Both the position numbers and the translations under genes were made by a program. 64,000 bases of DNA, from positions 1 to 64,000 of the forward strand of contig NZ_QNUH01000013.1 in the NCBI RefSeq assembly GCF_003385495.1, written 5' to 3'. Position 1 is the stretch's first letter; each line of letters opens with the position of its first letter. Below, in pieces: positions 17,803-27,549 of this stretch. Below the pieces are notes generated by a model that saw only the letters and a list, made by a program, of their open reading frames with translations, had not been told where the DNA came from and did not search any database. This DNA is from Chryseobacterium elymi. GTDB taxonomy: Bacteria > Bacteroidota > Bacteroidia > Flavobacteriales > Weeksellaceae.

Positions 17803-19715
17803 TATTGTAATATAAAGTTAACAATCAGTATAATTCCCACTGCTAAAGACATGATAAGAATATAAGTCTCTACATTTCCGTTCTGGATACGCTTCATCGC
17901 TTTTCCGCTGTCTTCAGCGCCTTCGCCCACGAAGTCTACAAAACGGTCTAAGATCCCTTTATCAAACATCTTTCCTCCGCGTCCTAATCCTTCAACAGTT
18001 TTTACAATCAATGCATTGTAAAGTTCGTCTACATATAATTTCTTAGCAGAAAGTTTCTCCCATCCGGTATAGCTTTCTTCTGCCAGAGCCATTTTTTTCT
18101 TTTTCACGTAGGTATTTTTTACGATAAACCATACGGTGAAGAACATCAGCACTGTAGCGCCTAATAAGATCATTTCAGTCCCAAACGGAACTCCCGAAAG
18201 AGTCGCTTCCATTTGTTTGTAGCTCTGCTCGGTAAGAACAGGCTTCAGCCATTCCATTAGTTTCGCATAATGACCGTGTCCGATGAAGTGAGGAAGGTTA
18301 ATGAAACCTCCAAGCACAGAAAGGATAGCCAGAACGATCAACGGAAGGGTCATATTGGAAGGGCTTTCGTGTAAGTGATGCTTTTGATCTTCCGTACCTC
18401 TGAACTCTCCGTGGAATGTCAGGTAATACAGTCTGAACATATACGTTGCAGTCATTGCGGCTAAAACAAATAAGATCACCCAGTAAACAGGGTTTTTAGC
18501 GAATGCTGCTACTAAAATTTCGTCTTTTGAGATCATCCCTGAAAGTAAAGGAAAACCTGAGATGGCTAATGTTCCGATAAGGAAAGTAGCGTGTGTAATA
18601 GGAATGTATTTTTTCAGACCTCCCATGAAACGCATATCCTGCTCGTTGCTCATCGCGTGGATCACAGAACCTGCTCCCAGGAATAATAGTGCTTTGAAGA
18701 ATGCATGTGTCATTACGTGGAACATCGCTGTAGTATAAGCTCCCAGTCCTAAAGCAATGAACATAAATCCAAGCTGAGAAACGGTAGAGTAAGCCAATAC
18801 TTTTTTGATGTCGTTCTGACGAAGTGCATAGAATCCAGCCAAAGCAGCTGTTAAGAATCCGATGAATAAAATTCCTCCCTGAACCGTAGGTGCCAGAGTA
18901 AATAAGAAGTTTGATCTTACCACTAAGTAGATCCCTGCCGTTACCATCGTTGCCGCGTGGATCAACGCTGAAACCGGAGTAGGACCTGCCATTGCATCCG
19001 GTAACCAAGTATATAAAGGAACCTGAGCCGATTTACCGGTAGCCCCGATAAATAAACTGGCTGTAATAAAGATAATTACTGTTCCGTCTAATTCAAATTT
19101 TGAAGAGTTCTGTGCTACGGTAAGGAAATCTACCGCATTGGTCTGAGAAGCAATCATAAAGATCCCGATCAGTAAGGCAAGGTCACCAATTCTGTTCATG
19201 ATGAAAGCTTTTCTTGCTGCTTTACCGTATTCTTCATTGGTATACCAGAATCCGATCAACAGGTAAGAACAAAGACCTACACCTTCCCATCCGATGAACA
19301 GGATCAGGTAGTTGCTTCCCATCACTAAAAGTAACATAGAGAAGATGAAAAGATTCAGATAAGTGAAAAACTTATAGAAACCTTTGTCGTGGCTCATATA
19401 TCCGATAGAATATAAATGGATCAGGGAACCGATACCTGTGATAATCATCACCATCATTAAAGAAAGCTGATCGATCTGGAATCCGAAATTGATCTGAACC
19501 CCGTTGACTGTAAACCACTCAAATGCTTTTACGATGATCGGCTGGCTTTCAGAATCAAATTTCATAAAAAGGCTTACCGCAATACAGAATGACCCGAAAA
19601 CCATTGCCGTTGCCAGAGAGCCTACCAATATTTTTGGAAGATTTTTCCCGAATAAACCGTTAATAAGAAACCCTAAAAGTGGTAAAAGTATTATTGCATA
19701 CACTAAATTTTCCAT
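17802..19715 (-). CDS. nuoL: NADH-quinone oxidoreductase subunit L
   Basis: 637 residues. Antiporter-like subunit with about 16 helices plus the long C-terminal lateral helix. Motifs seen: FIGWEGVGLCSYLLIGFWY, GATGKSAQVPLYTWLPDAMAGPTPVSALIHAATMV (core region) and HAFFKALLFLGAGSV. It pumps protons at the far end of the membrane arm. It starts 3 bases after nuoK. Confidence 0.97.
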   Translation of the reverse strand: MENLVYAIILLPLLGFLINGLFGKNLPKILVGSLATAMVFGSFCIAVSLFMKFDSESQPIIVKAFEWFTVNGVQINFGFQIDQLSLMMVMIITGIGSLIHLYSIGYMSHDKGFYKFFTYLNLFIFSMLLLVMGSNYLILFIGWEGVGLCSYLLIGFWYTNEEYGKAARKAFIMNRIGDLALLIGIFMIASQTNAVDFLTVAQNSSKFELDGTVIIFITASLFIGATGKSAQVPLYTWLPDAMAGPTPVSALIHAATMVTAGIYLVVRSNFLFTLAPTVQGGILFIGFLTAALAGFYALRQNDIKKVLAYSTVSQLGFMFIALGLGAYTTAMFHVMTHAFFKALLFLGAGSVIHAMSNEQDMRFMGGLKKYIPITHATFLIGTLAISGFPLLSGMISKDEILVAAFAKNPVYWVILFVLAAMTATYMFRLYYLTFHGEFRGTEDQKHHLHESPSNMTLPLIVLAILSVLGGFINLPHFIGHGHYAKLMEWLKPVLTEQSYKQMEATLSGVPFGTEMILLGATVLMFFTVWFIVKNTYVKKKKMALAEESYTGWEKLSAKKLYVDELYNALIVKTVEGLGRGGKMFDKGILDRFVDFVGEGAEDSGKAMKRIQNGNVETYILIMSLAVGIILIVNFILQ

Positions 19716-19718
19716 TCC

Positions 19719-20048
19719 TTATCCTCTTAATTTATTAAATATACTAACATCTACAGAACGGGTATTTCTATACAGCATAGCAATAATTGCCAGACCTACC
19801 GCTACTTCAGCGGCGGCTACCACCATAATGAAGAAAACTAAAAGCTGTCCGTCCCCGTTTCCCTTATAGGCTGAAAAAGCAGCTAATAAAAGGTTTACAG
19901 AATTCAGCATAAGCTCTACACAGCCCAAAATAACAATAGCGTTTTTTCTCAACAATACTCCCAATACTCCCAAAGAAAACAATACAGAGGAAAGAATGAT
20001 GAAATAGTTAAGAGGGACGCTTTGTATAAATGTATTTACTTCTCCCAT
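19719..20048 (-). CDS. nuoK: NADH-quinone oxidoreductase subunit K
   Basis: 109 residues with three membrane helices, the usual size. The conserved Glu of helix 2 is in GCVELMLNSVNLLL and the second in VAAAEVAVGLAII. It belongs to the proton path of complex I. It starts 3 bases after nuoJ ends. Confidence 0.96.
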   Translation of the reverse strand: MGEVNTFIQSVPLNYFIILSSVLFSLGVLGVLLRKNAIVILGCVELMLNSVNLLLAAFSAYKGNGDGQLLVFFIMVVAAAEVAVGLAIIAMLYRNTRSVDVSIFNKLRG

Positions 20049-20051
20049 AAT

Positions 20052-20549
20052 TTATAAATCTTTTTTACCGATTAATACCGCACCTACAATACCTGCCAAA
20101 ATAAGGATGGATGCAAGCTCAAACGGTAAAACATATTGATTAAACAAAAGTCTGCCCAGATTTTTCGTAAGACCTACACCCTTGTCTACATTTTCAACAA
20201 CAATGTGATTATCCTGAACACCTCTGAATACGCCTAAAATTCCAATTAATAAAAGACCGGCTGTAAAAACTCCAACAAATTTTAAAGTATTGTTCTTCTT
20301 ACTTTCGTCTTGTTTATTAAGGTTAAGCATCATCAGGATATAAAGGAACAATACCATAATGGCACCGGCATATACTATGATCTGAATGATGGCAAGAAAC
20401 TGGGCATTCAGAAGAATGTACATTCCTGCAATTGAAAACATCGTAACAATTAATGACAGAATAGCATAGAGAGGATTTCTTGCAAATACAAAATATACTG
20501 CACTAGCTACTGCTAAAAATGCCACCAAGAAAAATAAAAACTGATCCAT
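20052..20549 (-). CDS. nuoJ: NADH-quinone oxidoreductase subunit J
   Basis: 165 residues, five membrane helices. The segment IIVYAGAIMVLFLYILMML, including the pi-bulge helix near the quinone site, is typical of NuoJ/ND6. The start codon overlaps the nuoI stop by one base. Confidence 0.95.
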   Translation of the reverse strand: MDQFLFFLVAFLAVASAVYFVFARNPLYAILSLIVTMFSIAGMYILLNAQFLAIIQIIVYAGAIMVLFLYILMMLNLNKQDESKKNNTLKFVGVFTAGLLLIGILGVFRGVQDNHIVVENVDKGVGLTKNLGRLLFNQYVLPFELASILILAGIVGAVLIGKKDL

Positions 20550-21106
20550 TATTTTACCGCATTTTTTTGTTTCTCGGACTGTCTTGTCGTAATATCAATC
20601 CTTTCATTTATTTTTTCAACCAACTTATCTTTTCCGTAGATGAAAGAACCTCTGTTGGTTTCTACATCCACCAATCTGTCTGTAAGATAAATAGCAGATT
20701 TCGGGCAGGCTTCTTCACACATTCCGCAGAAAATACATCTCAGCATATTGATTTCATATACAGAAGCATATTTTTCTTCTCTGTAAAGACCTTTTTCCTC
20801 TTTTGTTCTTTCTGCAGCTGTCATGGTAATGGCTTCTGCAGGACAGGCTACAGCACAAAGTCCACAAGCCGTACATCTTTCTCTGCCTTCTTCGTCTCTT
20901 TTCAGAACGTGCTGACCTCTCCAGATGGTAGTTCTCGGTTTCTGTACTTCCGGATATGAATATACTGCGGGAGCACCTTTTATCACGGTTCTTACAGCAT
21001 GCTTAAAGGTAATCCCCATTCCTGTAAAAATAGCAGGAAGGTAGATTTTTTCAGCAAGGGTCATTTCTTTTTTGGAAACAACTTTTGATCTGTTTGTAAG
21101 TTTCAT
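20549..21106 (-). CDS. nuoI: NADH-quinone oxidoreductase subunit I
   Basis: 185 residues, peripheral arm subunit with two 4Fe-4S clusters. Two ferredoxin motifs are intact: CTACGLCAVACP and CIFCGMCEEACP. It carries electrons to the N2 cluster in NuoB. It follows nuoH after a 110-base spacer that contains period-7 repeats. Confidence 0.97.
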   Translation of the reverse strand: MKLTNRSKVVSKKEMTLAEKIYLPAIFTGMGITFKHAVRTVIKGAPAVYSYPEVQKPRTTIWRGQHVLKRDEEGRERCTACGLCAVACPAEAITMTAAERTKEEKGLYREEKYASVYEINMLRCIFCGMCEEACPKSAIYLTDRLVDVETNRGSFIYGKDKLVEKINERIDITTRQSEKQKNAVK

Positions 21107-21216
21107 TTAATTATAGATGTTAGATGTTAGACGTTAGATGTTAGAAGATGGAAGTGGGTATTTATCCCGGATCACCATATTATCACATCATTACATCATC
21201 TCATTTTCAAATTATT
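21107..21216 (-). repeat. Period-7 repeats in the nuoH-nuoI spacer
   Basis: On the plus strand the run from about 21115 reads as TAGATGT-TAGATGT-TAGACGT-TAGATGT-TAGAAGA, five 7-base units with single changes. No open frame is present. Confidence 0.75.
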
Positions 21217-22281
21217 CTAGTTTGCAAATGCTAAAATTACAGCACCTGTAATCAATAGGTTTACTAATGCCATTGGGATCAGAGTTTTCCATCCTAAGTG
21301 CATCAATTGGTCATATCTAAATCTTGGAAGCGTCCATCTGATCCACATAAAGATCAGAATTCCGATTACCGTTTTTGTTAAAAATGCTACGATACTCAGG
21401 ATTCCAGCAATATTTTCACCCCAGTTCTGAGTTACCCATTCAATTCCCGGATAGTTGTAACCACCGAAGAAAAGAACAACCATAAAAGCATTGGAGATAA
21501 ACATGTTTACATATTCACCGAACATATATAATCCCAGTTTCATAGAAGAGTATTCCGTAGAATATCCTGTTACCAGTTCAGATTCACATTCAGGTAAATC
21601 GAAAGGGTGTCTGTTGGTTTCTGCCAAAGCAGCTACAAAGAAAACAAGGAAAGCAATCGGCTGGTAGAAAATATTCCAGTTCATCCCGGAAACCCAGGGA
21701 ATCACTCCCCATAGTTTTCCGCCTGTCTGACTTTCCGTAATTTCTTTTAAATCTAAACTTCCCGTCATCATAATGATAGAAAGTAATGCTAATCCCATCG
21801 CCAATTCGTAAGAGATCATCTGTGAAGAAGCACGGATAGCACCTAATAATGAATATTTGTTATTCGAAGCCCAACCTCCGATCATGATTCCGTATACACC
21901 AATGGAAGCCATTCCGATGATGAAAAGTACACCAACATCGATATTTGCTACTTGTAAATCGTAAGAAACTCCACCAAAATTAAGGGTTTTACCCCAAGGG
22001 ATAACTGCTCCTGTGATCAATGAAATAAACATAACTAAAGCCGGTCCTAATACGAAAAGAAACTTTTCAGCATTGGCAGGGGTAAAATCTTCTTTAAAGA
22101 AAAACTTCCCACCATCGGCAAGGGGCTGCAAGAGTCCGAAAGGTCCGGCTCTGTTGGGACCGATTCTATCCTGCATAATAGATGCTACTTTTCTTTCTGC
22201 CCAGGTAGAGTAGGCCGCTATTGTAAGAGACAACAGGAAAAGCGCCAGTACAAGTATAATTTTAAATGTTAGTAAATCCAT
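21217..22281 (-). CDS. nuoH: NADH-quinone oxidoreductase subunit H
   Basis: 354 residues, about 8 helices. The loop RIGPNRAGPFGLLQPLADG followed by KFFFKED and the ETNRHPFDLPECESELV loop are diagnostic. It forms the quinone-binding chamber of complex I together with NuoB and NuoD. Confidence 0.97.
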   Translation of the reverse strand: MDLLTFKIILVLALFLLSLTIAAYSTWAERKVASIMQDRIGPNRAGPFGLLQPLADGGKFFFKEDFTPANAEKFLFVLGPALVMFISLITGAVIPWGKTLNFGGVSYDLQVANIDVGVLFIIGMASIGVYGIMIGGWASNNKYSLLGAIRASSQMISYELAMGLALLSIIMMTGSLDLKEITESQTGGKLWGVIPWVSGMNWNIFYQPIAFLVFFVAALAETNRHPFDLPECESELVTGYSTEYSSMKLGLYMFGEYVNMFISNAFMVVLFFGGYNYPGIEWVTQNWGENIAGILSIVAFLTKTVIGILIFMWIRWTLPRFRYDQLMHLGWKTLIPMALVNLLITGAVILAFAN

Positions 22282-22374
22282 TTTTATTTTTAGATGTTAG
22301 ATATTAGAAGTTAGATGTTAGAAGATAGAGATTAATTATCGTATCATCTAATCATCACATCAACTCATTATCAA
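22282..22374 (-). repeat. Period-7 repeats in the nuoG-nuoH spacer
   Basis: From about 22291 the plus strand reads TAGATGT-TAGATAT-TAGAAGT-TAGATGT-TAGAAGA-TAGAGAT. The unit is nearly the same as in the nuoH-nuoI spacer, so the two probably share an origin. Confidence 0.75.
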
Positions 22375-23373
22375 TTATTTTTCGTCTTTTTCACTGATTT
22401 CTTTTGCCATAGGATTGTCTAATACTCTTAGCTCATCCTTAGGTTTTTCATAGTGGTTCAATGAAATTACCGAGTGTCTGTCGATATGTCTAGGACCTTC
22501 GATATTCCAGTCAGAGAGTTCTTTTCTTTCAAAGCGACAGGTATCGCAGATAAATTCTTCCACTTCTCCCCACTGATCTTTTCTGGCAGTAACTCTTACA
22601 ATTTCGTCACCTTTCATCCAAACTACGGCTTTTCCTGAACATTTATCACATTTGCAGGTAGCATTCATTGGTTTTGTGAACCAAACTCTGCTTGCAAAAC
22701 GGGAAGTTCTGTCTGTTAATGCTCCAACCGGGCAGACATCAATAATGTTTCCAATGAAGTCGTTATCCAAAGCTTTATTTAAATAAGTGGAAATTTCAGC
22801 GTGATCTCCTCTGAAAAGAATTCCGTGCTCTCTTTCACCTGTTAACTGGTTGGCTGCCAATACACATCTTGCACAAAGAATACAACGGTTCATATTCAGC
22901 TTGATATTCGGACCAAGATCGTCTGCTTCGTAAGTATTTCTTTCGAATTCGGTTCTGGTTTCAAGATTTCCGTGCTCATAGCCAAGGTCCTGAAGATGAC
23001 ATTCCCCAGCCTGGTCACAGATAGGACAGTCCAGAGGGTGGTTCACCAATAGGAATTCGGTAACGGCTTTTCTGCCTTCCTGAGCTTTTTCGGAAGAAAG
23101 ATTCTTCACTTCCATGCCGTCCATCACGTTAGTTCTGCAACTCGCGACTAATTTTGGCATAGGGCGCGGATCTGCTTCGGATCCTTTTGAAACTTCAACC
23201 AAGCAAGTTCTACATCTCCCTCCGCTGGTTTCCAATTTGCTGTAGTAGCACATTGCAGGAGGTACAGATTTTCCACCGATTTGTCTGGCAGCTTCCAAAA
23301 TAGAAGTTCCAGGCAAAACTTCAGTAGTCTGTCCGTCTATAGTTATTTTGAATTTTTTAACCTCTTCGCTCAT
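22375..23373 (-). CDS. nuoG: NADH-quinone oxidoreductase subunit G, short form
   Basis: 332 residues. Cluster ligands are present for the 2Fe-2S ferredoxin domain (CYYSKLETSGGRCRTC), for the His/Cys motif (HPLDCPICDQAGEC) and for a 4Fe-4S site (NRCILCARC), plus an extra set (CKCDKCSG, CDTC). The large molybdopterin-oxidoreductase-like part present in typical NuoG (over 700 residues) is absent. The rest of the operon is intact, and short NuoG is usual in this phylum, so I read it as functional. Confidence 0.93.
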   Translation of the reverse strand: MSEEVKKFKITIDGQTTEVLPGTSILEAARQIGGKSVPPAMCYYSKLETSGGRCRTCLVEVSKGSEADPRPMPKLVASCRTNVMDGMEVKNLSSEKAQEGRKAVTEFLLVNHPLDCPICDQAGECHLQDLGYEHGNLETRTEFERNTYEADDLGPNIKLNMNRCILCARCVLAANQLTGEREHGILFRGDHAEISTYLNKALDNDFIGNIIDVCPVGALTDRTSRFASRVWFTKPMNATCKCDKCSGKAVVWMKGDEIVRVTARKDQWGEVEEFICDTCRFERKELSDWNIEGPRHIDRHSVISLNHYEKPKDELRVLDNPMAKEISEKDEK

Positions 23374-23416
23374 ATTCTATGCTTTCGCTTATGCTTTTAA
23401 GGCGTTAAGCTATATT

Positions 23417-24310
23417 TTAATTATACTTCTTCGTGTTAAATGTATATCCGACTCCTGCAAGGACCTGTCCGAAAACAAAATCCTGACGGGCTTTATCCGG
23501 CTTGTTATTTAATGTAGTTTTAATATCCCACATATTGATATATCCCGCTTTTGCCTCTGCTCTGATCATCCAGTTTTTCCAGAAAACCATGTTAAGGCTG
23601 GTTCTAAGGTCGGTTCCCATCCCTGCAACGTGAAAACGGTCACTTCTTTCATTTCCAAAAAGCCTTACATTACTTTTAGGAAACATGACCCCGATTCCTG
23701 CTCCATAAGACCATACCAAATCTATATTTTTCTTATGAATAAGATTTTTATATTTCTCAAGACCTAAATTTTCATAATTAAGTCCGTCTGTATGCTCGAA
23801 AGTAAGGAACTCTGTATCTGCCAGATTTACCTGTCCGTTATGTACCATCGCTGCATATTTAGGATCTGAAATTGTTCCTGAAAAATCAACCGTCTGGTCC
23901 TGCTTCATTACATATTTCATATGATCGATTCCTAAAACAAGGGCCAGGTTATCTTTTATGAAATATCCTATTCTGAAATTGTACTGCGTTACGGTAAACC
24001 AGCTTGGATCAAAATAAACGATCCCAAATTTTGTAGGTTTATCTCTTGCCTGTACATTATTCAACTGAAAATCATAACCGTTTCCGGTAAAATGGATATC
24101 CGAGTTACTAAAAGCTCCTCTGTTCCAGCCAAAGAAAACAAACACTTGTCCTTTCTTGCTCAAAGGATTGGGTTTCTGTTTCTTTTCAGTTTTATCTTTA
24201 TAAGGAGCTACCTCCAGTTTATATTCTTTATTTAATGTATCTTTTTTTACTTGCCCAAAAGCAACAAGTCCCGACATCATTAAGCCGACAACCAATAACT
24301 TCTTCATCAA
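23417..24310 (-). CDS. Outer-membrane beta-barrel protein inside the nuo operon
   Basis: 297 residues with a signal peptide (MMKKLLVVGLMMSGLVAFGQ). The mature part alternates polar and hydrophobic residues as in a beta-barrel and ends GVGYTFNTKKYN. Function unknown. It lies between nuoF (9 bases away) and nuoG (43 bases away) in the same direction, so it must be co-transcribed with complex I although complex I sits in the inner membrane. Confidence 0.7.
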   Translation of the reverse strand: MMKKLLVVGLMMSGLVAFGQVKKDTLNKEYKLEVAPYKDKTEKKQKPNPLSKKGQVFVFFGWNRGAFSNSDIHFTGNGYDFQLNNVQARDKPTKFGIVYFDPSWFTVTQYNFRIGYFIKDNLALVLGIDHMKYVMKQDQTVDFSGTISDPKYAAMVHNGQVNLADTEFLTFEHTDGLNYENLGLEKYKNLIHKKNIDLVWSYGAGIGVMFPKSNVRLFGNERSDRFHVAGMGTDLRTSLNMVFWKNWMIRAEAKAGYINMWDIKTTLNNKPDKARQDFVFGQVLAGVGYTFNTKKYN

Positions 24311-24318
24311 TTTTTTAA

Positions 24319-25677
24319 CTACGCATTTTTTTCAACAGCCGGAATTGGGTCTGCATAATTTGCCAATCCATAATTTTGTGTTTGTGATAGTTCCGGGTTT
24401 TTAATATGCCATTCAAATTCATCTCTGAAATGGCGAATTGCTGCTGCAACCGGCCAAGCTGCTGCATCACCCAACGGACAGATCGTGTTTCCTTCGATCT
24501 TTCTCTGTATATCCCAAAGAAGGTCAATATCTTCCATTTTTCCTTCTCCTTTTTCAATTTTTTTCAAGATTTTGTACATCCATCCTGTTCCTTCACGGCA
24601 AGGTGTACATTGTCCACAACTTTCGTGATTGTAGAATCTCGCTAAAGTCATGGTGTGCTCCACGATACACTGATCTTCATCTAAAACGATGAAACCTCCT
24701 GAACCCATCATGGTTCCGGTAGCGAAACCGCCGTCAGCCAATGATTCATAGTTCATGTATCTTGGTTCTCCGTTTACGGTTCTTAATAATAGGTTGGCAG
24801 GAACAATCGGAACAGAGCTTCCTCCCGGAATACAAGCCTTTAACTTTTTCCCGTTGGCAATACCACCGCAGTATTCATCAGAATAGATGAATTCTTCAAC
24901 AGTAATGGTCATATCGATCTCATACACTCCAGGTTTGTTGATGTTTCCACAAGCCGAAATTAATTTCGTTCCCGTAGATCTTCCTACCCCGATTTTAGCG
25001 TATTCTGCTCCTGTAATATCAATGATCGGAACGATAGCTGCGATAGATTCCACGTTATTAACCACCGTTGGTCTTTCCCAAAGTCCTTTTACAGCAGGGA
25101 ATGGCGGTTTTAATCTTGGGTTTCCTCTTTTACCTTCAAGAGATTCAAGCAATGCAGTTTCTTCACCACAGATATATGCTCCTCCTCCTCTCTGAACGTA
25201 AATTTCACAATCGAAGCCGGTTCCCATGATATTTTTACCTAAAAATCCTGCTGCTTTGGCTTCTTCAATCGCTTCTTCTAAAATATCAGGAATCCATGAG
25301 TATTCTCCACGGATATAGATATAAGAAACGTTTGAACCTAAACAGAAAGAGGATATAAGCATTCCTTCGATCAGTAAATGAGGAAGGAATTCCATCAGAT
25401 ATCTGTCTTTGAAAGTTCCCGGTTCAGATTCATCAGCATTCACAACAAGGTGCCTTGGCACGCCTTCCGGTTTGGCCAGAAAGCTCCATTTCATTCCTGT
25501 CGGGAATCCAGCTCCACCACGTCCACGAAGTCCTGAAGCTTTTACTTCTTCAAGAATTTCATCGGGGGTCATTTTCAAGGCCTTTTCTGCTGCAGTGTAA
25601 CCTCCCTGTTTGCGGTAAGTTTCAAAGTAGCGAATGCCTTCTATATGTGCATCTTTAAGTAAAAGTTTTTTACTCAT
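24319..25677 (-). CDS. nuoF: NADH-quinone oxidoreductase subunit F
   Basis: 452 residues. NADH is oxidised here. The FMN/NADH sites are in GLRGRGGAGFPTGMKW and RGEYSWIPDILEEAI, and the 4Fe-4S N3 ligands in ESCGQCTPCREG and a later Cys (NTICPLGD). It begins 12 bases after nuoE ends. Confidence 0.97.
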   Translation of the reverse strand: MSKKLLLKDAHIEGIRYFETYRKQGGYTAAEKALKMTPDEILEEVKASGLRGRGGAGFPTGMKWSFLAKPEGVPRHLVVNADESEPGTFKDRYLMEFLPHLLIEGMLISSFCLGSNVSYIYIRGEYSWIPDILEEAIEEAKAAGFLGKNIMGTGFDCEIYVQRGGGAYICGEETALLESLEGKRGNPRLKPPFPAVKGLWERPTVVNNVESIAAIVPIIDITGAEYAKIGVGRSTGTKLISACGNINKPGVYEIDMTITVEEFIYSDEYCGGIANGKKLKACIPGGSSVPIVPANLLLRTVNGEPRYMNYESLADGGFATGTMMGSGGFIVLDEDQCIVEHTMTLARFYNHESCGQCTPCREGTGWMYKILKKIEKGEGKMEDIDLLWDIQRKIEGNTICPLGDAAAWPVAAAIRHFRDEFEWHIKNPELSQTQNYGLANYADPIPAVEKNA

Positions 25678-25689
25678 CGTATATTTTAA

Positions 25690-26199
25690 TTAATCTAAAG
25701 CAACCTGTCCCTGTCTGCAAAGATCAAGGATTTCGTCTACTTTTTCTATCGTTAAATTTTCATGAAAGAATTTTCCTAACTGCATCATTGGTGCGTATCC
25801 GCAGGCTCCAAGACATTCAGCAGGTTTTAGGGTAAACATACCGTCTTCAGTAGTTTCTCCGTCTTTAATATTCAGCTTGGTTCTGATATGATCAAGGATC
25901 TTTTCGCTTCCGCAAACCATACAAGGCCCCGTTCTGCATACTTCCAAAACATATTTACCAACCGGCTTCATATTGAACATGGTATAAAAAGTAGCTACTT
26001 CATATACTTCAATTGGCTTAATACTTAATAATTCAGCAACATAATCCATCACAGGAACGTCTAACCATCCTCCGAATTCTTTCTGTGCTAAGTGAAGTAC
26101 AGGAAGAAGAGCAGATTTTTGTCTTCCCTCAGGATATCTTGCGATAATTTTGTGTACCTGTTCTAAACTTTCCGGTTTAAAAGCTATTGTTTCGCTCAT
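25690..26199 (-). CDS. nuoE: NADH-quinone oxidoreductase subunit E
   Basis: 169 residues from MSETIAFKPES. Thioredoxin-like fold with a 2Fe-2S cluster: ligands in CRTGPCMVCG and AECLGACGYAP. Partner of NuoF. The open frame runs 8 codons further upstream, but the ATG at 26197-26199 fits the family start. Confidence 0.95.
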   Translation of the reverse strand: MSETIAFKPESLEQVHKIIARYPEGRQKSALLPVLHLAQKEFGGWLDVPVMDYVAELLSIKPIEVYEVATFYTMFNMKPVGKYVLEVCRTGPCMVCGSEKILDHIRTKLNIKDGETTEDGMFTLKPAECLGACGYAPMMQLGKFFHENLTIEKVDEILDLCRQGQVALD

Positions 26200-26325
26200 T
26201 TTTTTATATAGATTAAAGAACAAAGAACCAAGAGAAAAGACTTTTTGATTCGTGATCTAAATTCAATTTTATTTAATTCGAAGAAAGTCTTTAATCTTTC
26301 TTCTTTTATCTTTTTGTCTAATGTA
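26200..26325 (-). repeat. Period-7 repeats in the nuoD-nuoE spacer
   Basis: Two 7-base-period tracts are present: an AAAGAAC-AAAGAAC-CAAGAGA run near 26215-26240 and, near 26284-26320, an AGTCTTT-AATCTTT-CTTCTTT-TATCTTT run. They are partly complementary, so the spacer mRNA could fold back on itself. Confidence 0.55.
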
Positions 26326-27549
26326 TTATGCGTCTAACTCTCCCGCAATAATATTCATACTACACATCGTAACGATCGCATCTGAAATTACAGAACCTGT
26401 GATCATTTCGGGATATGCCTGATAATAGATGAAGCATGGTCTCCTGAAGTGAAGTCTGTACGGGCTTCTTCCTCCGTCGCTCACTAAATAGAAACCTAAT
26501 TCTCCGTTTCCACCTTCTACAGCATGATAAACTTCTCCTTTTGGCACATCGGTTTCTCCCATAACAATTTTGAAATGGTAGATCAAAGCTTCCATTTTCT
26601 GATAAACATCCGCCTTTTCAGGAAGATAGAAATCCGGAACATCCGCATGGAATGGCCCTTCTGGAAGGTTTTCGTATGCCTGCTTGATAATTTTAAGGGA
26701 TTCCCAGATTTCCTGCTGACGAACCATGAAACGGTCGTAAGTGTCACCTGCAGTTCCTACCGGAATAATGAAATCGAAATCTTCATAAGAAGAATAGGGC
26801 TGTGCAACTCTCACATCATAATCTACACCTGAAGCACGCAGGTTTGGACCTGTAAAACCATAGCTTAAAGCTCTTTCCGCTGAAATTGCTCCTGCTCCAA
26901 TGGTTCTGTCCATAAAGATTCTGTTTCTTTCCAGTAAAGTTCCGAATTCTTTGAATCTTGCCGGGAAAGTTTTTAAGAAATCCTGTAACAGCTCATGGAA
27001 TTTCGGGGTGAAATCTCTTTCAAAACCTCCGATTCTTCCCATATTCGTTGTCATTCTCGCTCCGCAGATCTGTTCGTACATATCGTAAATACGCTCTCTT
27101 TCGATGAACATATAGGTAAGACCTGTAATAGCTCCTGCATCCATTCCGGTTACCCCGTTACAGATCAGATGATCACCGATTCTGGCCAATTCCATTAAGA
27201 TAACACGCATATAATCTACACGTTTTGGAACTTGTATGCCGATCAGCTTTTCTACTGTCATGTGCCAGCCAAGGTTATTGATTGGTGCTGAACAGTAATT
27301 CATACGGTCGGTAAGGGTAGTGATCTGAGCATAGTTTCTTCTTTCAGAAATTTTTTCAAATGCTCTGTGGATATAGCCTACTGTTTGCTCCGCGTGAAGG
27401 ATTCTTTCTCCGTCCATCGTTAAGATATTCTGGAAGATCCCGTGGGTTGCAGGGTGGGTAGGTCCCAAATTGAGGGTGTAAAGCTGCCCGTCAATCTGCT
27501 CCTTACTTTCGTATTGGTTAAGTATATTAGATAATGAGTTATCTTTCAT
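26326..27549 (-). CDS. nuoD: NADH-quinone oxidoreductase subunit D
   Basis: 407 residues, 49-kDa-type subunit that lines the quinone site. TLNLGPTHPATHG near the start, GYIHRAFEKISE, and the C-terminal MCSMNIIAGELDA are characteristic. It is separate from nuoC, not fused. The downstream nuoE spacer carries repeats. Confidence 0.97.
   Translation of the reverse strand: MKDNSLSNILNQYESKEQIDGQLYTLNLGPTHPATHGIFQNILTMDGERILHAEQTVGYIHRAFEKISERRNYAQITTLTDRMNYCSAPINNLGWHMTVEKLIGIQVPKRVDYMRVILMELARIGDHLICNGVTGMDAGAITGLTYMFIERERIYDMYEQICGARMTTNMGRIGGFERDFTPKFHELLQDFLKTFPARFKEFGTLLERNRIFMDRTIGAGAISAERALSYGFTGPNLRASGVDYDVRVAQPYSSYEDFDFIIPVGTAGDTYDRFMVRQQEIWESLKIIKQAYENLPEGPFHADVPDFYLPEKADVYQKMEALIYHFKIVMGETDVPKGEVYHAVEGGNGELGFYLVSDGGRSPYRLHFRRPCFIYYQAYPEMITGSVISDAIVTMCSMNIIAGELDA

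Noticed and set aside
20519-20959. Plus-strand open frame inside nuoI/nuoJ
   Set aside because: Antisense shadow of the nuo genes, with no start signal or conserved motif.
22375-23373. NuoG as a pseudogene
   Set aside because: It is short but ends cleanly with all cluster motifs of the N-terminal part, and the rest of the operon is intact.
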